DNA from: Streptomyces sp. V3I7
GTDB taxonomy: Bacteria > Actinomycetota > Actinomycetes > Streptomycetales > Streptomycetaceae
Assembly: GCF_030817495.1 (NCBI RefSeq)
Contig: NZ_JAUSZK010000001.1
Location: 2,707,001-2,771,000 of the forward strand
Length of the DNA stretch: 64,000 nt
Direction: 5' to 3'
Shown here: positions 1 to 8,875 of the stretch, piece after piece
Numbering within the stretch: the stretch's first letter is position 1
Layout: each line of letters starts with the position of its first letter
Notes under the pieces: model-generated
Databases searched by the model: none
What the model was told of the DNA's origin: nothing
The model's input: only the letters and a program-made list of their open reading frames with translations
Made by a program: the position numbers and the translations under genes

Positions 1-1070
1 CCCGGGGTCAGCTCGTACTCGCCCGCCCGGACGGAACCGGCCGTGCACAGCAGGATCTGCGGGGTGGCGCGGGTGAGGTCGTGAGCGGCGCCGCCCTCGG
101 GCAGGACGTAGCGGGAGAGCCGGAACTCGTCGATCGGCGTCTCGTAGACCTCTTCCCCGTCGGGGGACGCCTCGGGGCGCAGCACTCCGGGGTCGCCGGC
201 CTCGAAGCGGACGACGCGCAGCAGCTCGGGGACGTCGACGTGCTTGGGGGTCAGTCCGCAGCGCAGGACGTTGTCGGAGTTGGCCATGATCTCGACGCCG
301 AGGCCGCTGAGGTACGCGTGCGGGATGCCGGCGCCGAGGAAGAGCGCCTCGCCGGGCTGGAGGCGTACGTGGTTGAGGAGCATGGCGGCGATGACGCCGG
401 GGTCGCCCGGGTAGTGGTGGGCGATGTCGGCGTAGGGGGCGTACTCCTCGCCGAGGCGGACGCAGGCGGCCATGGCCTCGGCGACGGTGTGGGCCATCTC
501 CGCGGGGTCGGCGGTGAGGATCGCGGTGAGGACCTCGCGCAGCGCCGCCTCCGCCGGGTGGGCGTGCAGGAGGTCGATGTAGGGCTTGAGGGAGTCCACG
601 CCGAGGCCGTCGAGCAGGTCGGCGGCCTGGAGCGGGTCGCGGAAGCCGCACAGGCCGTCGAACTCGGTGAGCGCGCAGATCAGTTCGGGCTTGTGGTTGG
701 CGTCCTTGTAGTTGCGGTGCGGGGCGTCCACCGGGATGCCGCGCCGCTCCTCGTCCGCGTGGCCATGCCGGGCCTGCTCCAGGTCGGGGTGGACCTGGAG
801 GGAGAGCGGGGCGCCGGCGGCGAGGATCTTCAGCAGGAAGGGAAGGCGCGGGCCGAACCTGTCGACCGAGGCGGCGCCGAGTTCCTTCTCCGGGTCCGCG
901 TCGATGACCTCGACGAGCGTGCCGCGCGCGGTGCGCGAGGGGGCGCCGGGGTGGGCCCCCATCCACATCTCCGCCTGCGGCTCACCGGTCGGCTCGACGC
1001 CGAGGAGCTGCGGGATGGCGGTCGCGGAGCCCCAGGCGTAGGGGCGGATGGAGTTGTCGAGGCGGTCCAT
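1..1070 (-). CDS. manA: mannose-6-phosphate isomerase, class I (3' end beyond window)
   Basis: Cytoplasmic zinc enzyme interconverting fructose-6-phosphate and mannose-6-phosphate, the first step from glycolysis to GDP-mannose. About 356 codons are visible from the ATG; the C-terminus lies off the left edge (family length about 390). Visible family motifs: MDRLDNSIRPYAWGS at the start, the zinc-site SLQVHPD, NHKPEL, and GIPHAYL. It lies 65 bp downstream of the SIS-domain isomerase-like gene, in the same direction, and shares the locus with manB, so it is probably the end of a sugar-phosphate operon. Motifs and context agree, so the call is firm. Confidence 0.95.
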   Translation of the reverse strand, partial: MDRLDNSIRPYAWGSATAIPQLLGVEPTGEPQAEMWMGAHPGAPSRTARGTLVEVIDADPEKELGAASVDRFGPRLPFLLKILAAGAPLSLQVHPDLEQARHGHADEERRGIPVDAPHRNYKDANHKPELICALTEFDGLCGFRDPLQAADLLDGLGVDSLKPYIDLLHAHPAEAALREVLTAILTADPAEMAHTVAEAMAACVRLGEEYAPYADIAHHYPGDPGVIAAMLLNHVRLQPGEALFLGAGIPHAYLSGLGVEIMANSDNVLRCGLTPKHVDVPELLRVVRFEAGDPGVLRPEASPDGEEVYETPIDEFRLSRYVLPEGGAAHDLTRATPQILLCTAGSVRAGEYELTP

Positions 1071-1135
1071 GGGGGATCTGGCTCTCTCTGCTGATGTTCC
1101 GACGGCGAGATCGGGTGGGTGGTCCGACGACCAGA

Positions 1136-2263
1136 TCAGGCCACCGAGGCGAGCGCGAGGTAAACGGCGGCGAAATCCGTCATGGCGATCAGCTCGGCGA
1201 GGGTCTCCAGTTCGTCGCCGGGCTCCGGTTCCAGCTCGCTGACGGGCGTGTCGTGGTTGAGGGCCAGGTCACGGGCGGTGGGAGCGGCGGTCAGGTCGCT
1301 GATCGGCCGGTCGCGGAGCAGCACCACGCGCGCGTGCATCGCCGGGGTCTCCTCGACACGGTCGCGGAAGAAGTCGTCCGGGTCGGCCTTCGCGGCGAGC
1401 GGGCCGGCGAGCAGGGCGCCGTGTTCGGCGAGCGCCTCGGGCAGTTCGGCGACGAGGGCGGGGCGGCCGGAGAGTTCGGCGAGGGCCGCGGTGAAGCGGC
1501 GGCCCGCCGGACCGGCCGAGCTGCCCTCCGTCCAGATCAGCGGGAGGGCGTCGGCGAGTTCGGCGGCGAGGGACTTGGCGGGGTTGACGTAGGTCGCGAT
1601 GGCCGGGCCGCAGCGTTCGGCCACGCTGTCCAGCCGGTCGGCGATCTTCCCCAGGGCGTCGGCGGGCGCGCTGACCAGGCCGATGCGGTCGAGGAGCGCG
1701 AGCAGCGGGGTGAGCAGCGCCCACAGCACGCCCGGGGAGGACGCGGCGAGCGGCTCGTCCTGGTCGTACGGGGCCGTCGCCATCGGTACGAACAGGCCGT
1801 GGACGCCGGTGACCGCCTCGACGAGCGGGGTGCGGGCCGGGGCCACGGCCGCGACGGTGCAGCCGCGGCGGTAGGCCTGTTCGGCGAGCAGGGAGAGGCT
1901 GGGTTCGTTGCCGTCCGGGGTGGCGATCAGGAGCAGGTCCACCGACCCGGCCCAGCCCGGGAGTTCCCAGCGCAGGGCGCCCGCGGCCGGGGCGACGCCG
2001 GTGGGCGCGAGCCGGATGACGGGGCTGCCGGGGCCCGCGAGCGATCCGAGGAGGTCGGCGGTGTGCGTGGCCGCGGCGCCCGGTCCGGCGATGAGGACCG
2101 CGCGGGGGCGGCCGTCAGGCTTGAGGTCGCCGATGCCGGCCTCGGCCGCGTGCCGGGCCGCGGTGCGGACACGCGCGCCTGCCTCGGCGGCACCGCGCAG
2201 CAGACCTCGGCGGTCCGCCTCGGCGAGTGCCTCCGGAGTGTCGAGCAGCGTTTCGTCGAGCAT
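1136..2263 (-). CDS. SIS-domain protein, phosphoglucose/phosphomannose isomerase-like
   Basis: A 375-residue protein resembling the SIS-domain family that ends in a bacterial PGI/PMI C-terminal domain. An N-terminal segment (about 1-50) precedes an SIS fold with AVLIAGPGAAATHTADLL (about 54-71) and a second nucleotide-like strand VDLLLIATPDGNEPS; the C-terminal half fits the isomerase domain. It probably binds or isomerises a sugar phosphate in the cytoplasm. It sits between manB/Trm112 and manA, which supports a role in hexose-phosphate flux to GDP-mannose, but catalysis cannot be shown: this actinobacterial version may be partly degenerate. ATG is preceded by GGAGG 10 nt upstream. Confidence 0.8.
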   Translation of the reverse strand: MLDETLLDTPEALAEADRRGLLRGAAEAGARVRTAARHAAEAGIGDLKPDGRPRAVLIAGPGAAATHTADLLGSLAGPGSPVIRLAPTGVAPAAGALRWELPGWAGSVDLLLIATPDGNEPSLSLLAEQAYRRGCTVAAVAPARTPLVEAVTGVHGLFVPMATAPYDQDEPLAASSPGVLWALLTPLLALLDRIGLVSAPADALGKIADRLDSVAERCGPAIATYVNPAKSLAAELADALPLIWTEGSSAGPAGRRFTAALAELSGRPALVAELPEALAEHGALLAGPLAAKADPDDFFRDRVEETPAMHARVVLLRDRPISDLTAAPTARDLALNHDTPVSELEPEPGDELETLAELIAMTDFAAVYLALASVA

Positions 2264-2360
2264 GGGGCGGCAGCCTCCGATCGCCGGGAGTCCTTCGGGC
2301 CGACTCGTCGTGGGATGAGCGCCTGGGCGGTCCTTGCTCGCCCTGCGTTACGCGGCCGCG

Positions 2361-2531
2361 TTAGGCGGGGCGGCGGGCCTCGTCGACGAGGAGGACGGGA
2401 ATGCCGTCACGGACCGGGTACACCAGGCCGCAGTCCTGGCCGGTGCAGGCCAGCTCGGCGTCCTGCTCCGTGAGGGGAGCGTGGCAGGCCGGGCAGGCGA
2501 GGATCTCCAGGAGGCCGGCTTCGAGCGGCAT
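2361..2531 (-). CDS. Trm112-like zinc-ribbon small protein
   Basis: A 56-residue protein starting MPLEAGLLEILACPACHAPL, with a CxxC pair, a second Cys pair in CTGQDCGLVYPVRDGIPVLL, and an acidic end. Trm112-family proteins activate methyltransferases, and bacterial stand-alone members are mostly uncharacterised. I chose the internal ATG at 2531 because the family begins right there; an upstream in-frame start (2564) would add 11 non-conserved residues. It lies between manB and the SIS gene on the same strand. Some relatives belong to the same UPF0434/Trm112 class and carry no known enzyme activity. Confidence 0.85.
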   Translation of the reverse strand: MPLEAGLLEILACPACHAPLTEQDAELACTGQDCGLVYPVRDGIPVLLVDEARRPA

Positions 2532-2681
2532 GGGGTGTCCCTTCGGGCGGGGGTCGGCGTGCACTGATGTGCCTGGTCAGCGTACCGCCGTGGGGGCGGG
2601 GTCGGAGGGGATGGGGCTCGTTGCGCGCAGGGACGGCGCGGGCGGGGCGGCCCGGTGCGCCGTTCGCCCTGGTGACCAGCA

Positions 2682-2733
2682 CCCTCTGCACCCCGCATGC
2701 GCTCGGACCCTCTGCACCCCGCATGCGCTCGGA
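2682..2733. repeat. perfect 26-bp tandem repeat, two copies
   Basis: Positions 2682-2707 and 2708-2733 are identical 26-mers beginning CCCTCTGCACCCCGCATGC. They lie in the 238-bp gap between the manB stop and the Trm112-like gene. A degenerate third piece (GCACCCC...) follows. No coding role is seen. Confidence 0.9.
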
Positions 2734-2769
2734 GCACCCCATCCCCACGCGCAGCGCACCGCGCCGCTC

Positions 2770-4134
2770 TCACTCCCGGATGATCGCCAGCGCCTCGTCC
2801 CGCACCTTGGCCATCGTCCCCTCGTCCCGCGCCTCCACGTTCAGGCGCAACAGCGGCTCGGTGTTGGAGGGGCGGACGTTGAACCACCAGTCGGCGGCGG
2901 TGACGGTGAGGCCGTCGAGCTCGTCCAGGGTCACGTCGTCGCGACCCTCGTACGCGGAGCGGATCGCGGCGAGGCGGCCCGCCTGGTCGGCGACCGTGGA
3001 GTTGATCTCGCCGGAGCCGGCGTAGCGGTCGTACTGGGCGACGAGCTCGGAGAGCGGGCCGTCCTGGCCGCCGAGAGCGGCGAGGACGTGCAGGGCGGCG
3101 AGCATGCCCGTGTCGGCGTTCCAGAAGTCCTTGAAGTAGTAGTGGGCGGAGTGCTCGCCGCCGAAGATCGCGCCCGTCTTCGCCATCTCCTCCTTGATGA
3201 AGGAGTGGCCGACGCGGGTACGGGCCGGCATGCCGCCGTTCTCCCGGACGACCTCGGGGACGGACCACGAGGTGATCAGGTTGTGGATGATCGTGCCCTT
3301 GCCGCCGTTCCTGGCCAGCTCGCGCGCGGCAACCAGGGCGGTGATCGCCGACGGGGGCACCGGGTCGCCATGCTCGTCGACCACGAAGCAGCGGTCGGCG
3401 TCGCCGTCGAAGGCGAGGCCGAGGTCGGCGCCCTCCTCGCGGACGCGCTTCTGGAGATCGACGAGGTTGGCCGGATCGAGCGGGTTGGCCTCGTGGTTCG
3501 GGAAGGTGCCGTCCAGCTCGAAGTACATCGGGACGAGGGTCAGGGGCAGGCCGGCGAACACCGTGGGGACGGTGTGGCCCCCCATGCCGTTGCCCGCGTC
3601 GACGACGACCTTCAGGGGGCGGCTGGAGGTCAGGTCGACGAGGGAGCGGAGGTGCGCCGCGTAGTCCTCCAACGTGTCGCGCCGGGTGACGGTTCCCGTC
3701 GCGGCCGCAGGTTCCGGCGGGCCCGACTCCAGCCGGCGCTCCACCAGGGCGCGGATCTCCGCCAGCCCCGTGTCCTGACCGACCGGCGCCGCGCCCGCCC
3801 GGCACATCTTGATGCCGTTGTACTGGGCCGGGTTGTGCGAGGCCGTGAACATCGCGCCGGGGAGGCCGAGGGCGCCGGACGCGTAGTACAGCTGGTCCGT
3901 GGAGCACAGGCCGATCTCCGTGACGTCCACGCCGCGGGCCGCCGCCCCGCGCGCGAAGGCGCCGGACAGGCCGGGGGACGACGGGCGCATGTCGTGGCCG
4001 ACCACGATCGCGTCCGCGCCGGTCACCTCGGCGAAGGCGGCCCCGAAGAGTTCGGCCAGCGACTCGTCCCACTGGTCCGGGACCACCCCGCGCACGTCGT
4101 ACGCCTTCACGATCTGTGACAGATCAGCAGCCAC
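2770..4134 (-). CDS. manB: phosphomannomutase / phosphoglucomutase
   Basis: Interconverts mannose-6-phosphate and mannose-1-phosphate (family members often also act on glucose phosphates), using a phosphoserine in the active-site loop. Seen: AYDVRGV near the N-terminus, the catalytic TASHNPAQYNG loop with Ser about residue 98, the Mg-binding DGDADR motif, and the C-terminal RPSNTEP phosphate-binding loop. I place the start at GTG 4134 (454 aa) because AGGAGG lies 7 nt upstream; the TTG six bases earlier is too close to that ribosome site. It shares the locus with manA, and manC at 17.7 kb completes the GDP-mannose route. Confidence 0.95.
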   Translation of the reverse strand: MAADLSQIVKAYDVRGVVPDQWDESLAELFGAAFAEVTGADAIVVGHDMRPSSPGLSGAFARGAAARGVDVTEIGLCSTDQLYYASGALGLPGAMFTASHNPAQYNGIKMCRAGAAPVGQDTGLAEIRALVERRLESGPPEPAAATGTVTRRDTLEDYAAHLRSLVDLTSSRPLKVVVDAGNGMGGHTVPTVFAGLPLTLVPMYFELDGTFPNHEANPLDPANLVDLQKRVREEGADLGLAFDGDADRCFVVDEHGDPVPPSAITALVAARELARNGGKGTIIHNLITSWSVPEVVRENGGMPARTRVGHSFIKEEMAKTGAIFGGEHSAHYYFKDFWNADTGMLAALHVLAALGGQDGPLSELVAQYDRYAGSGEINSTVADQAGRLAAIRSAYEGRDDVTLDELDGLTVTAADWWFNVRPSNTEPLLRLNVEARDEGTMAKVRDEALAIIRE

Positions 4135-4250
4135 GGCCAACCCTCCTGAAAGTCCTGTCGGTCAGCACAAACTACCCGCCCGTGCCGATTCCGCCGTGCG
4201 GACGCCCTGGCTGCCCCTTCGGCTGCAGCCCGGGGTCAGGGTCACAGAGG

Positions 4251-5867
4251 TCAGGGAAGCATCCACCCGAGGACGGGTGAGCTCTGGCCGACCACGATCA
4301 GGCACATCACCAGCAGCAGGCCGACGCTCCACGGCAGGACGCGGCGCAGCAGGTCGCCCTCGCGGCCCGCCAGACCGACCGCGGCGCAGGCGATGGTGAG
4401 GTTCTGCGGCGAGATCATCTTGCCGAGCACACCGCCGGAACTGTTGGCGGCGGCGAGCAGTTCCGGCGACAGCCCCGACTCGCGGGCCGCGCTCACCTGG
4501 AGGGCGCCGAAGAGCGCGTTGGCCGAGGTGTCGGAGCCGGAGACGGCCACGCCGAACCAGCCGAGCACCGGCGACAGGAAGGCGAGCCCCGCACCGGCCG
4601 CCGCCACGAAGTGGCCGATGGTGGCCGCCTGTCCGGAGAGGTTCATGACGTAGGCGAGGGCCAGCACGGAGGTGACGGTCAGGATCGCGAACCTCAGTTC
4701 GCGCACCGTCTCCAGCCACTCGCGCACCGCCGCGCGCGCGGGCACCTTGAGCACGACCGCCGTGAGCACCCCGGCGAACAGCACGAGCGTGCCGCCGGTG
4801 CCGACGATCGGCCAGGTGAAGAGGTTGCCGCCGACCGGCTTGCCGTCCGGCCCCAGGACGTCCAGGAAGGGCCAGTCGTACGTCTGCGTCGCCTGCGCCA
4901 GCCAGTCCTTGATCGCCGGGATCTGGGCGAGGGAGAAGATGGCGACGATGAGCGCGTACGGCGCGTAGGCGCGCAGGACTTCGGGGCGCGGGTCGGTCTC
5001 GTCCAGGTCCTCGCTGCGGGCGCCGGTGAGCACGGAGGCCCGTACCGTCTCGGTGGCGGGCACGCGCGCGTGCGGTACGGCCACCAGGGCCCCGGCGCCG
5101 ATCAGGGAGGCGGCGATGTCGGCGAGTTGGGCGGACACGAAGTTCGAGGCGACGAACTGGGCGGCTGCGAAGGCGACTCCGCAGACCACGGCGGGCACCC
5201 AGGTCTCCCGCAGCCCGCGCCGGCCGTCGACCAGTCCGACGAGCACCAGGGGGACGACGAGGGCCAGCAGCGGCGTCTGACGGCCCACCACGGAGGCCAC
5301 GGAGTCCAGCGGCAGCCCGGTGACCTGGGCGAGCGTGACGACTGGGGTGCCCATCGCGCCGAAGGCGACGGGCGCGGTGTTGGCGACCAGGGAGACCGCC
5401 GCCGCGCGCACCGGGTCGAAGCCGAGGGCGACCAGCATCACCGAGCAGATCGCCACCGGCGTCCCGAATCCGGCGAGGGCCTCCAGCAGGGCGCCGAAGC
5501 AGAAGGCGATGACGAGGGCCTGGATGCGCGGGTCGTCGGACAGCCGCCCGAAGGAGCGGCGCAGTACGTCGAAGTGCCGGGTGCGGACGGTCATCCGGTA
5601 CACCCACAGGGCGTTGACGACGATCCACATGATGGGGAAGAGGCCGAACGCGGCGCCCTGGACGGCGCTGGCGACCGTCTGCTCAAGGGGCATGCCGTAG
5701 GCGAGCCAGGCGACCAGAGTGGCCATCAGAAGGCCGATCAGACCCGCCAGATGCGCCTTCAGGCGCACGCCGCCGAGCAGGACCAGCACGATGACGAGGG
5801 GCAGTGCTGCCACGAGGGCGGACAGGCCGAGCGAGTCGGCGACGGGCTCCAGTTTCTGGACGTACAC
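4251..5867 (-). CDS. L-lactate permease family transporter
   Basis: Polytopic membrane protein of 538 residues in the LctP/LldP family, which imports lactate (and sometimes glycolate) by proton symport. Many hydrophobic segments span the chain, and family motifs such as FCFGALLEALAGFGTPVAI and NTAPVAFGAMGTPV are present. GTG 5867 is chosen because GGGGAGG lies four bases upstream; the reading frame is open further upstream, but that stretch is hydrophilic and unlike the family. It is 116 bp upstream of manB on the same strand. No dedicated lactate dehydrogenase genes adjoin it, so the substrate is inferred from family only. Confidence 0.9.
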   Translation of the reverse strand: MYVQKLEPVADSLGLSALVAALPLVIVLVLLGGVRLKAHLAGLIGLLMATLVAWLAYGMPLEQTVASAVQGAAFGLFPIMWIVVNALWVYRMTVRTRHFDVLRRSFGRLSDDPRIQALVIAFCFGALLEALAGFGTPVAICSVMLVALGFDPVRAAAVSLVANTAPVAFGAMGTPVVTLAQVTGLPLDSVASVVGRQTPLLALVVPLVLVGLVDGRRGLRETWVPAVVCGVAFAAAQFVASNFVSAQLADIAASLIGAGALVAVPHARVPATETVRASVLTGARSEDLDETDPRPEVLRAYAPYALIVAIFSLAQIPAIKDWLAQATQTYDWPFLDVLGPDGKPVGGNLFTWPIVGTGGTLVLFAGVLTAVVLKVPARAAVREWLETVRELRFAILTVTSVLALAYVMNLSGQAATIGHFVAAAGAGLAFLSPVLGWFGVAVSGSDTSANALFGALQVSAARESGLSPELLAAANSSGGVLGKMISPQNLTIACAAVGLAGREGDLLRRVLPWSVGLLLVMCLIVVGQSSPVLGWMLP

Positions 5868-6050
5868 GGGGCCTCCCCGGATTCCGTCATGCGGAAAGTG
5901 ATTTCTCGTTCCGGATGACGAATGGTCGTGTCCGCGCCAACGGCCCGTCAATGGGTGTGCGTCACCCAGTCGGTGAACGAGTGTCAGGCGTCGTGGAGCG
6001 GCACGGGGAGGAGGCCGGAAGCCGGTCGGCGGAGCGGGAGGGACGTCGGC

Positions 6051-6425
6051 TCAGTTGTCCGGCGAGCGCAGCACACGCAGGTGGCCGCGGCGGGCGACCT
6101 CCATGGGGTCTGCCGTACGGGCCCCGCCGCCCGCCTCGGCGGCGCGCTCCTGAGGGCGGGCCGCCTCGCGCACGGCGTTGGCGAGCGCTTCCAGGTCGTC
6201 GCCGCTGGGACGGGCGGGGGCCGAGCCGTCGATGAGACGGACGACCTCCCAGCCGCGCGGTGCGGTGAGGCGCTCGGAGTGCTCGGCGCACAGGTCGTAA
6301 CAGTGGGGCTCGGCGTAGGTGGCGAGCGGGCCGAGGACCGCGGTCGAGTCGGCGTAGACGTACGTCAGCGTCGCGACGGCGGGTCGGCCGCAAGCGGTGC
6401 GCGAACAGCGACGTACAGGGCTCAC
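6051..6425 (-). CDS. DUF3499 family protein
   Basis: Actinobacterial DUF3499 protein of unknown function, 124 residues from GTG 6425. It begins SPVRRCSRTACGRPAVATLTY and contains CYDLCAEHSERLTAPRGWEVV; the paired Cys/His residues suggest a small zinc-binding fold, which is inference. The C-terminal third is Arg/Ala-rich and poorly conserved. No clear ribosome-binding site precedes this GTG and the frame is open upstream (residues like ESRRGPLKSAVPSNV), so the true start could be 20 or more codons earlier. It is divergent from the metallopeptidase-like gene. Confidence 0.8.
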   Translation of the reverse strand: MSPVRRCSRTACGRPAVATLTYVYADSTAVLGPLATYAEPHCYDLCAEHSERLTAPRGWEVVRLIDGSAPARPSGDDLEALANAVREAARPQERAAEAGGGARTADPMEVARRGHLRVLRSPDN

Positions 6426-6811
6426 GACGTTGGACGGTACCGCACTCTTGAGCGGGCCGCGACGACTCTCCGCCAGGTCACTCCACCGTGTCGTGATGTG
6501 AACCCTCCCATACACCACTCTGGACAAGCCGTTTTGACCTGCATGAACACCCTTGTGCCGCCTGCGGGCCGGGTGGCCCCCTGTCGCCGATCGGCACAAA
6601 CCGCGTCAATTGCCTTGAGGCCGACGGTCTCAGAAAGATACGGAAACGAGCCCAACCATGACCGGAACGGTCATCGGGCGACATGCCGCATGAGGCCGGA
6701 TGTCATCGCTCCGCCGCGCGCGCGGGGGCGCGGAGGCGGGGGCGCGGAGATCGTCCGCGGCGTGGTGGCGGCCGGGCGCGCGGGCCGGCCGAGGACTACG
6801 CTTCACCGGTG
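6426..6811. other. 386-bp divergent intergenic region
   Basis: Lies between the divergently read DUF3499 and metallopeptidase-like genes; part may code for an N-terminal extension of DUF3499. It contains a 17-bp perfect interrupted palindrome (6658-6674), a 12-bp direct repeat GGGGGCGCGGAG at 6724 and 6738, and a -10-like TACGCT at 6797-6802 facing the metallopeptidase. No other gene is seen. Confidence 0.6.
6658..6674. promoter_or_regulatory. perfect interrupted palindrome, possible operator
   Basis: ATGACCG-GAA-CGGTCAT: two 7-bp arms around a 3-bp centre, in the divergent promoter region of DUF3499 and the metallopeptidase-like gene. The binding protein, if any, is unknown. Confidence 0.35.
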
Positions 6812-7258
6812 ATGGACAACCGTGTACCGCCCCGCGCCGCAGGCCCCGGGCCCCGTCGCCGTGATCGCCACGGACGGGGCATGCGCGGGCCCATCGCTCC
6901 CCCGCAGGTGCCGCTCGCGGCGAGCCGTGCCGAGGCGTTCGCGGACCTCGTGCAGGACTCCGTGGAGCGGCTCGAGCGGCGTTGGCCGCAGCTGGCCGAC
7001 ATCGACTTCCTGGTCCTCGAGGTGCCGCGGCTGAACGCACGGACGGAGTGGAGCGACGAGGCGGTTCCGCTCGGCGGCACGGTTCCCACGCGCGAGGGAC
7101 ACCGGGCGCGGGTCGTGGTATACCGGCGGCCGGTGGAGATCCGCACGAAGGGGCGCGACGAGCGCGCGGCCCTGGTGCACGAGGTCGTCGTCGAGCAGGT
7201 GGCGGAACTGCTCGGGCTCACCCCGGAGACGGTCGACCCCCGCTACGGCGAGGACTGA
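6812..7258 (+). CDS. metallopeptidase-like family protein
   Basis: A 148-residue actinobacterial protein of the small zincin-like metallopeptidase family (formerly DUF1025 type). The C-terminus carries VHEVVVEQVAELLGLTPETV, where relatives have HExxH followed by a downstream acid; here the second His is replaced (HEVVVEQ), so peptidase activity is uncertain. ATG 6812 follows a TACGCT -10-like box by 9 nt and has no ribosome-binding site, suggesting a leaderless mRNA. It converges on the DUF5719 gene across a hairpin. Fold assignment is from family memory; function unknown. Confidence 0.75.
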   Translation: MDNRVPPRAAGPGPRRRDRHGRGMRGPIAPPQVPLAASRAEAFADLVQDSVERLERRWPQLADIDFLVLEVPRLNARTEWSDEAVPLGGTVPTREGHRARVVVYRRPVEIRTKGRDERAALVHEVVVEQVAELLGLTPETVDPRYGED

Positions 7259-7293
7259 GTCCGCGCTCCAGAACCACCCGCGCGCGTGACACG

Positions 7294-7327
7294 ACAGGGG
7301 CGGCGGCCACCCGGCCACCGCCCCTGT
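7294..7327. terminator. bidirectional hairpin terminator
   Basis: Arms ACAGGGGCGGCGG and CCACCGCCCCTGT pair over 13 bp with one mismatch around an 8-nt loop. The hairpin lies between the converging metallopeptidase-like and DUF5719 genes. Confidence 0.75.
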
Positions 7328-7372
7328 GTTGTCCTTCTGTTGTCCCTCTGCGCTGTCCGCCTGATACGGGAC

Positions 7373-8875
7373 CTACTTCTGCAGGACCGACAGATCCTGG
7401 TCCGCCTTCGGCACCGCCACCATGCCCCGGTCGTCCGGGAGCGTCTGGACGGTGAAGCCGGGCACGCTTCCCTCGGTGGCTGCCAGGGTGCGCGCGGCGT
7501 AGACCGGGCCGCCGGAGACCGGCTCGACCGTCAGGGCGTATGTGCCCTTCAGGCCGGACGGGACCGGGGCGGCGACGTCCTGGGTGGTGCCGGCCTTGAT
7601 CGTGTACGTCTTCGTCGCCGGGGAGCCGCCTTCGCTGCCCGCCGACGCCGTGACCTTGACCCGCGCGTCGCCCTTGGGGGCGGTGAGGGACAGCGTCGTG
7701 CCCTTGCCGCTGTTGTCCACGGCCGACGCGCGCGTGCCGACCGGGCTCGTGGCCGGGATGAAGGCCGTCTCCTGGTTGCCGGGCTTGCCCCGGATCACGC
7801 GGAGGGCCGCCACCACGGGGACGGCGCGGTCGGTGGGCGTGAGGACCAGGGAGCCCGCCTCGCCGCGCGTGAGGGCACCGAGGTCGACGGCCGTCGTCAT
7901 GCCGCCCTTCACGTGCAGCGTCTCGTTCCCGGCCGGGGTGATCAGACCGTGGGGGGAGGCCAGGCGCACCTTCAGGTCCGCGTCGGCGTCACGCGGCGTG
8001 AAGGCGATGAGCCGCACCGAGGTGGCGTCCTTGGGGATGCCCGGCAGCACCAGGCTGCCCGCCGGATCGGTGGACGCGGGCAGCCAGTCGCCGCCCAGCT
8101 GGTCGTCCAGGGCCAGCACGCTGGCGCCGACCCGGCCGCTGCGGACGCTCACGTGCACGGTCAGGTTGTTCTCCTGCTGGTCCGAGAGCGTGGACAGCAG
8201 GACCGGCTTGGAGGCGTGCGGCTGGACGGTCAGGCCCTCACCCAGGGTGGACTTGACCGCGCCATCCTTGCCGTACAGCTCGATGTCGACGACGGCGGCG
8301 CTGTCGTCGGGGTTGACCAGGTGCACGTAGTCGGTGCGGTCGGCGGCCGTGCTGGCGCCCGGGAACCAGAAGTCCGTGTCCGGAGCGCTGCAGTTGACGC
8401 CCTGGAGACCGCGGCCGGTGCCCACGGCGACCTCGGTGGTCTGCTGGACGGTCCAGCCCGGCGCGAACCTGCCGTCGGCGGTGCCGACGAGCGCGGGCGT
8501 GTCGGAACCCGAGGTGTCACCGGTGGCCGGTGTGCCCGGGTCCTTGGGCTTGAGGGCGGGATCGGCGCCGCTGCTCGCGCGCTTGCCCTTCTGCGAGCCT
8601 CCCGTACCGTCGGCCTGCTCGGCAGCGGGCTGGAGTTCGGCCTTGCCGCCGCTCTCCGCGCCCTTGGTGACCGGAGTGAAGGACGTGTACGACGTGTCGG
8701 CGATCTCGGAGAGGCTCGGCGCCGGACACACCAGGCTCGTGCGCTGCACGGGCAGTCGGGCGGCCGCCTCGGCGGTGCCCGCGCTCGACGCGTCGGGCGC
8801 GTCGAGGGCCGCGAATGCGGTGACGGCGGCGAGGGCGGCCGTGCCGGCGAACAGGGACAGGGTCGTGCGGTTCAC
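7373..8875 (-). CDS. DUF5719 family secreted/membrane-anchored protein
   Basis: A 500-residue protein starting MNRTTLSLFAGTAALAAVTAF, a signal peptide or N-terminal anchor, followed by an extracellular beta-rich DUF5719 region. Only two Cys are visible in the exported part (SLVCPAPS, GVNCSAPD), likely a disulphide. Its ATG overlaps the stop of the upstream glycosyltransferase by ATGA (8872-8875), so the two are translationally coupled and probably work together at the envelope. Molecular role unknown. Confidence 0.85.
   Translation of the reverse strand: MNRTTLSLFAGTAALAAVTAFAALDAPDASSAGTAEAAARLPVQRTSLVCPAPSLSEIADTSYTSFTPVTKGAESGGKAELQPAAEQADGTGGSQKGKRASSGADPALKPKDPGTPATGDTSGSDTPALVGTADGRFAPGWTVQQTTEVAVGTGRGLQGVNCSAPDTDFWFPGASTAADRTDYVHLVNPDDSAAVVDIELYGKDGAVKSTLGEGLTVQPHASKPVLLSTLSDQQENNLTVHVSVRSGRVGASVLALDDQLGGDWLPASTDPAGSLVLPGIPKDATSVRLIAFTPRDADADLKVRLASPHGLITPAGNETLHVKGGMTTAVDLGALTRGEAGSLVLTPTDRAVPVVAALRVIRGKPGNQETAFIPATSPVGTRASAVDNSGKGTTLSLTAPKGDARVKVTASAGSEGGSPATKTYTIKAGTTQDVAAPVPSGLKGTYALTVEPVSGGPVYAARTLAATEGSVPGFTVQTLPDDRGMVAVPKADQDLSVLQK

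Noticed and set aside
81..1094. Long open frames on the plus strand opposite manA and most other genes
   Set aside because: They mirror real genes in high-GC DNA, lack family motifs and show wrong third-position bias.
4134..4140. TTG start for manB two codons before the GTG
   Set aside because: It is one base from the AGGAGG ribosome site; the GTG has correct spacing.
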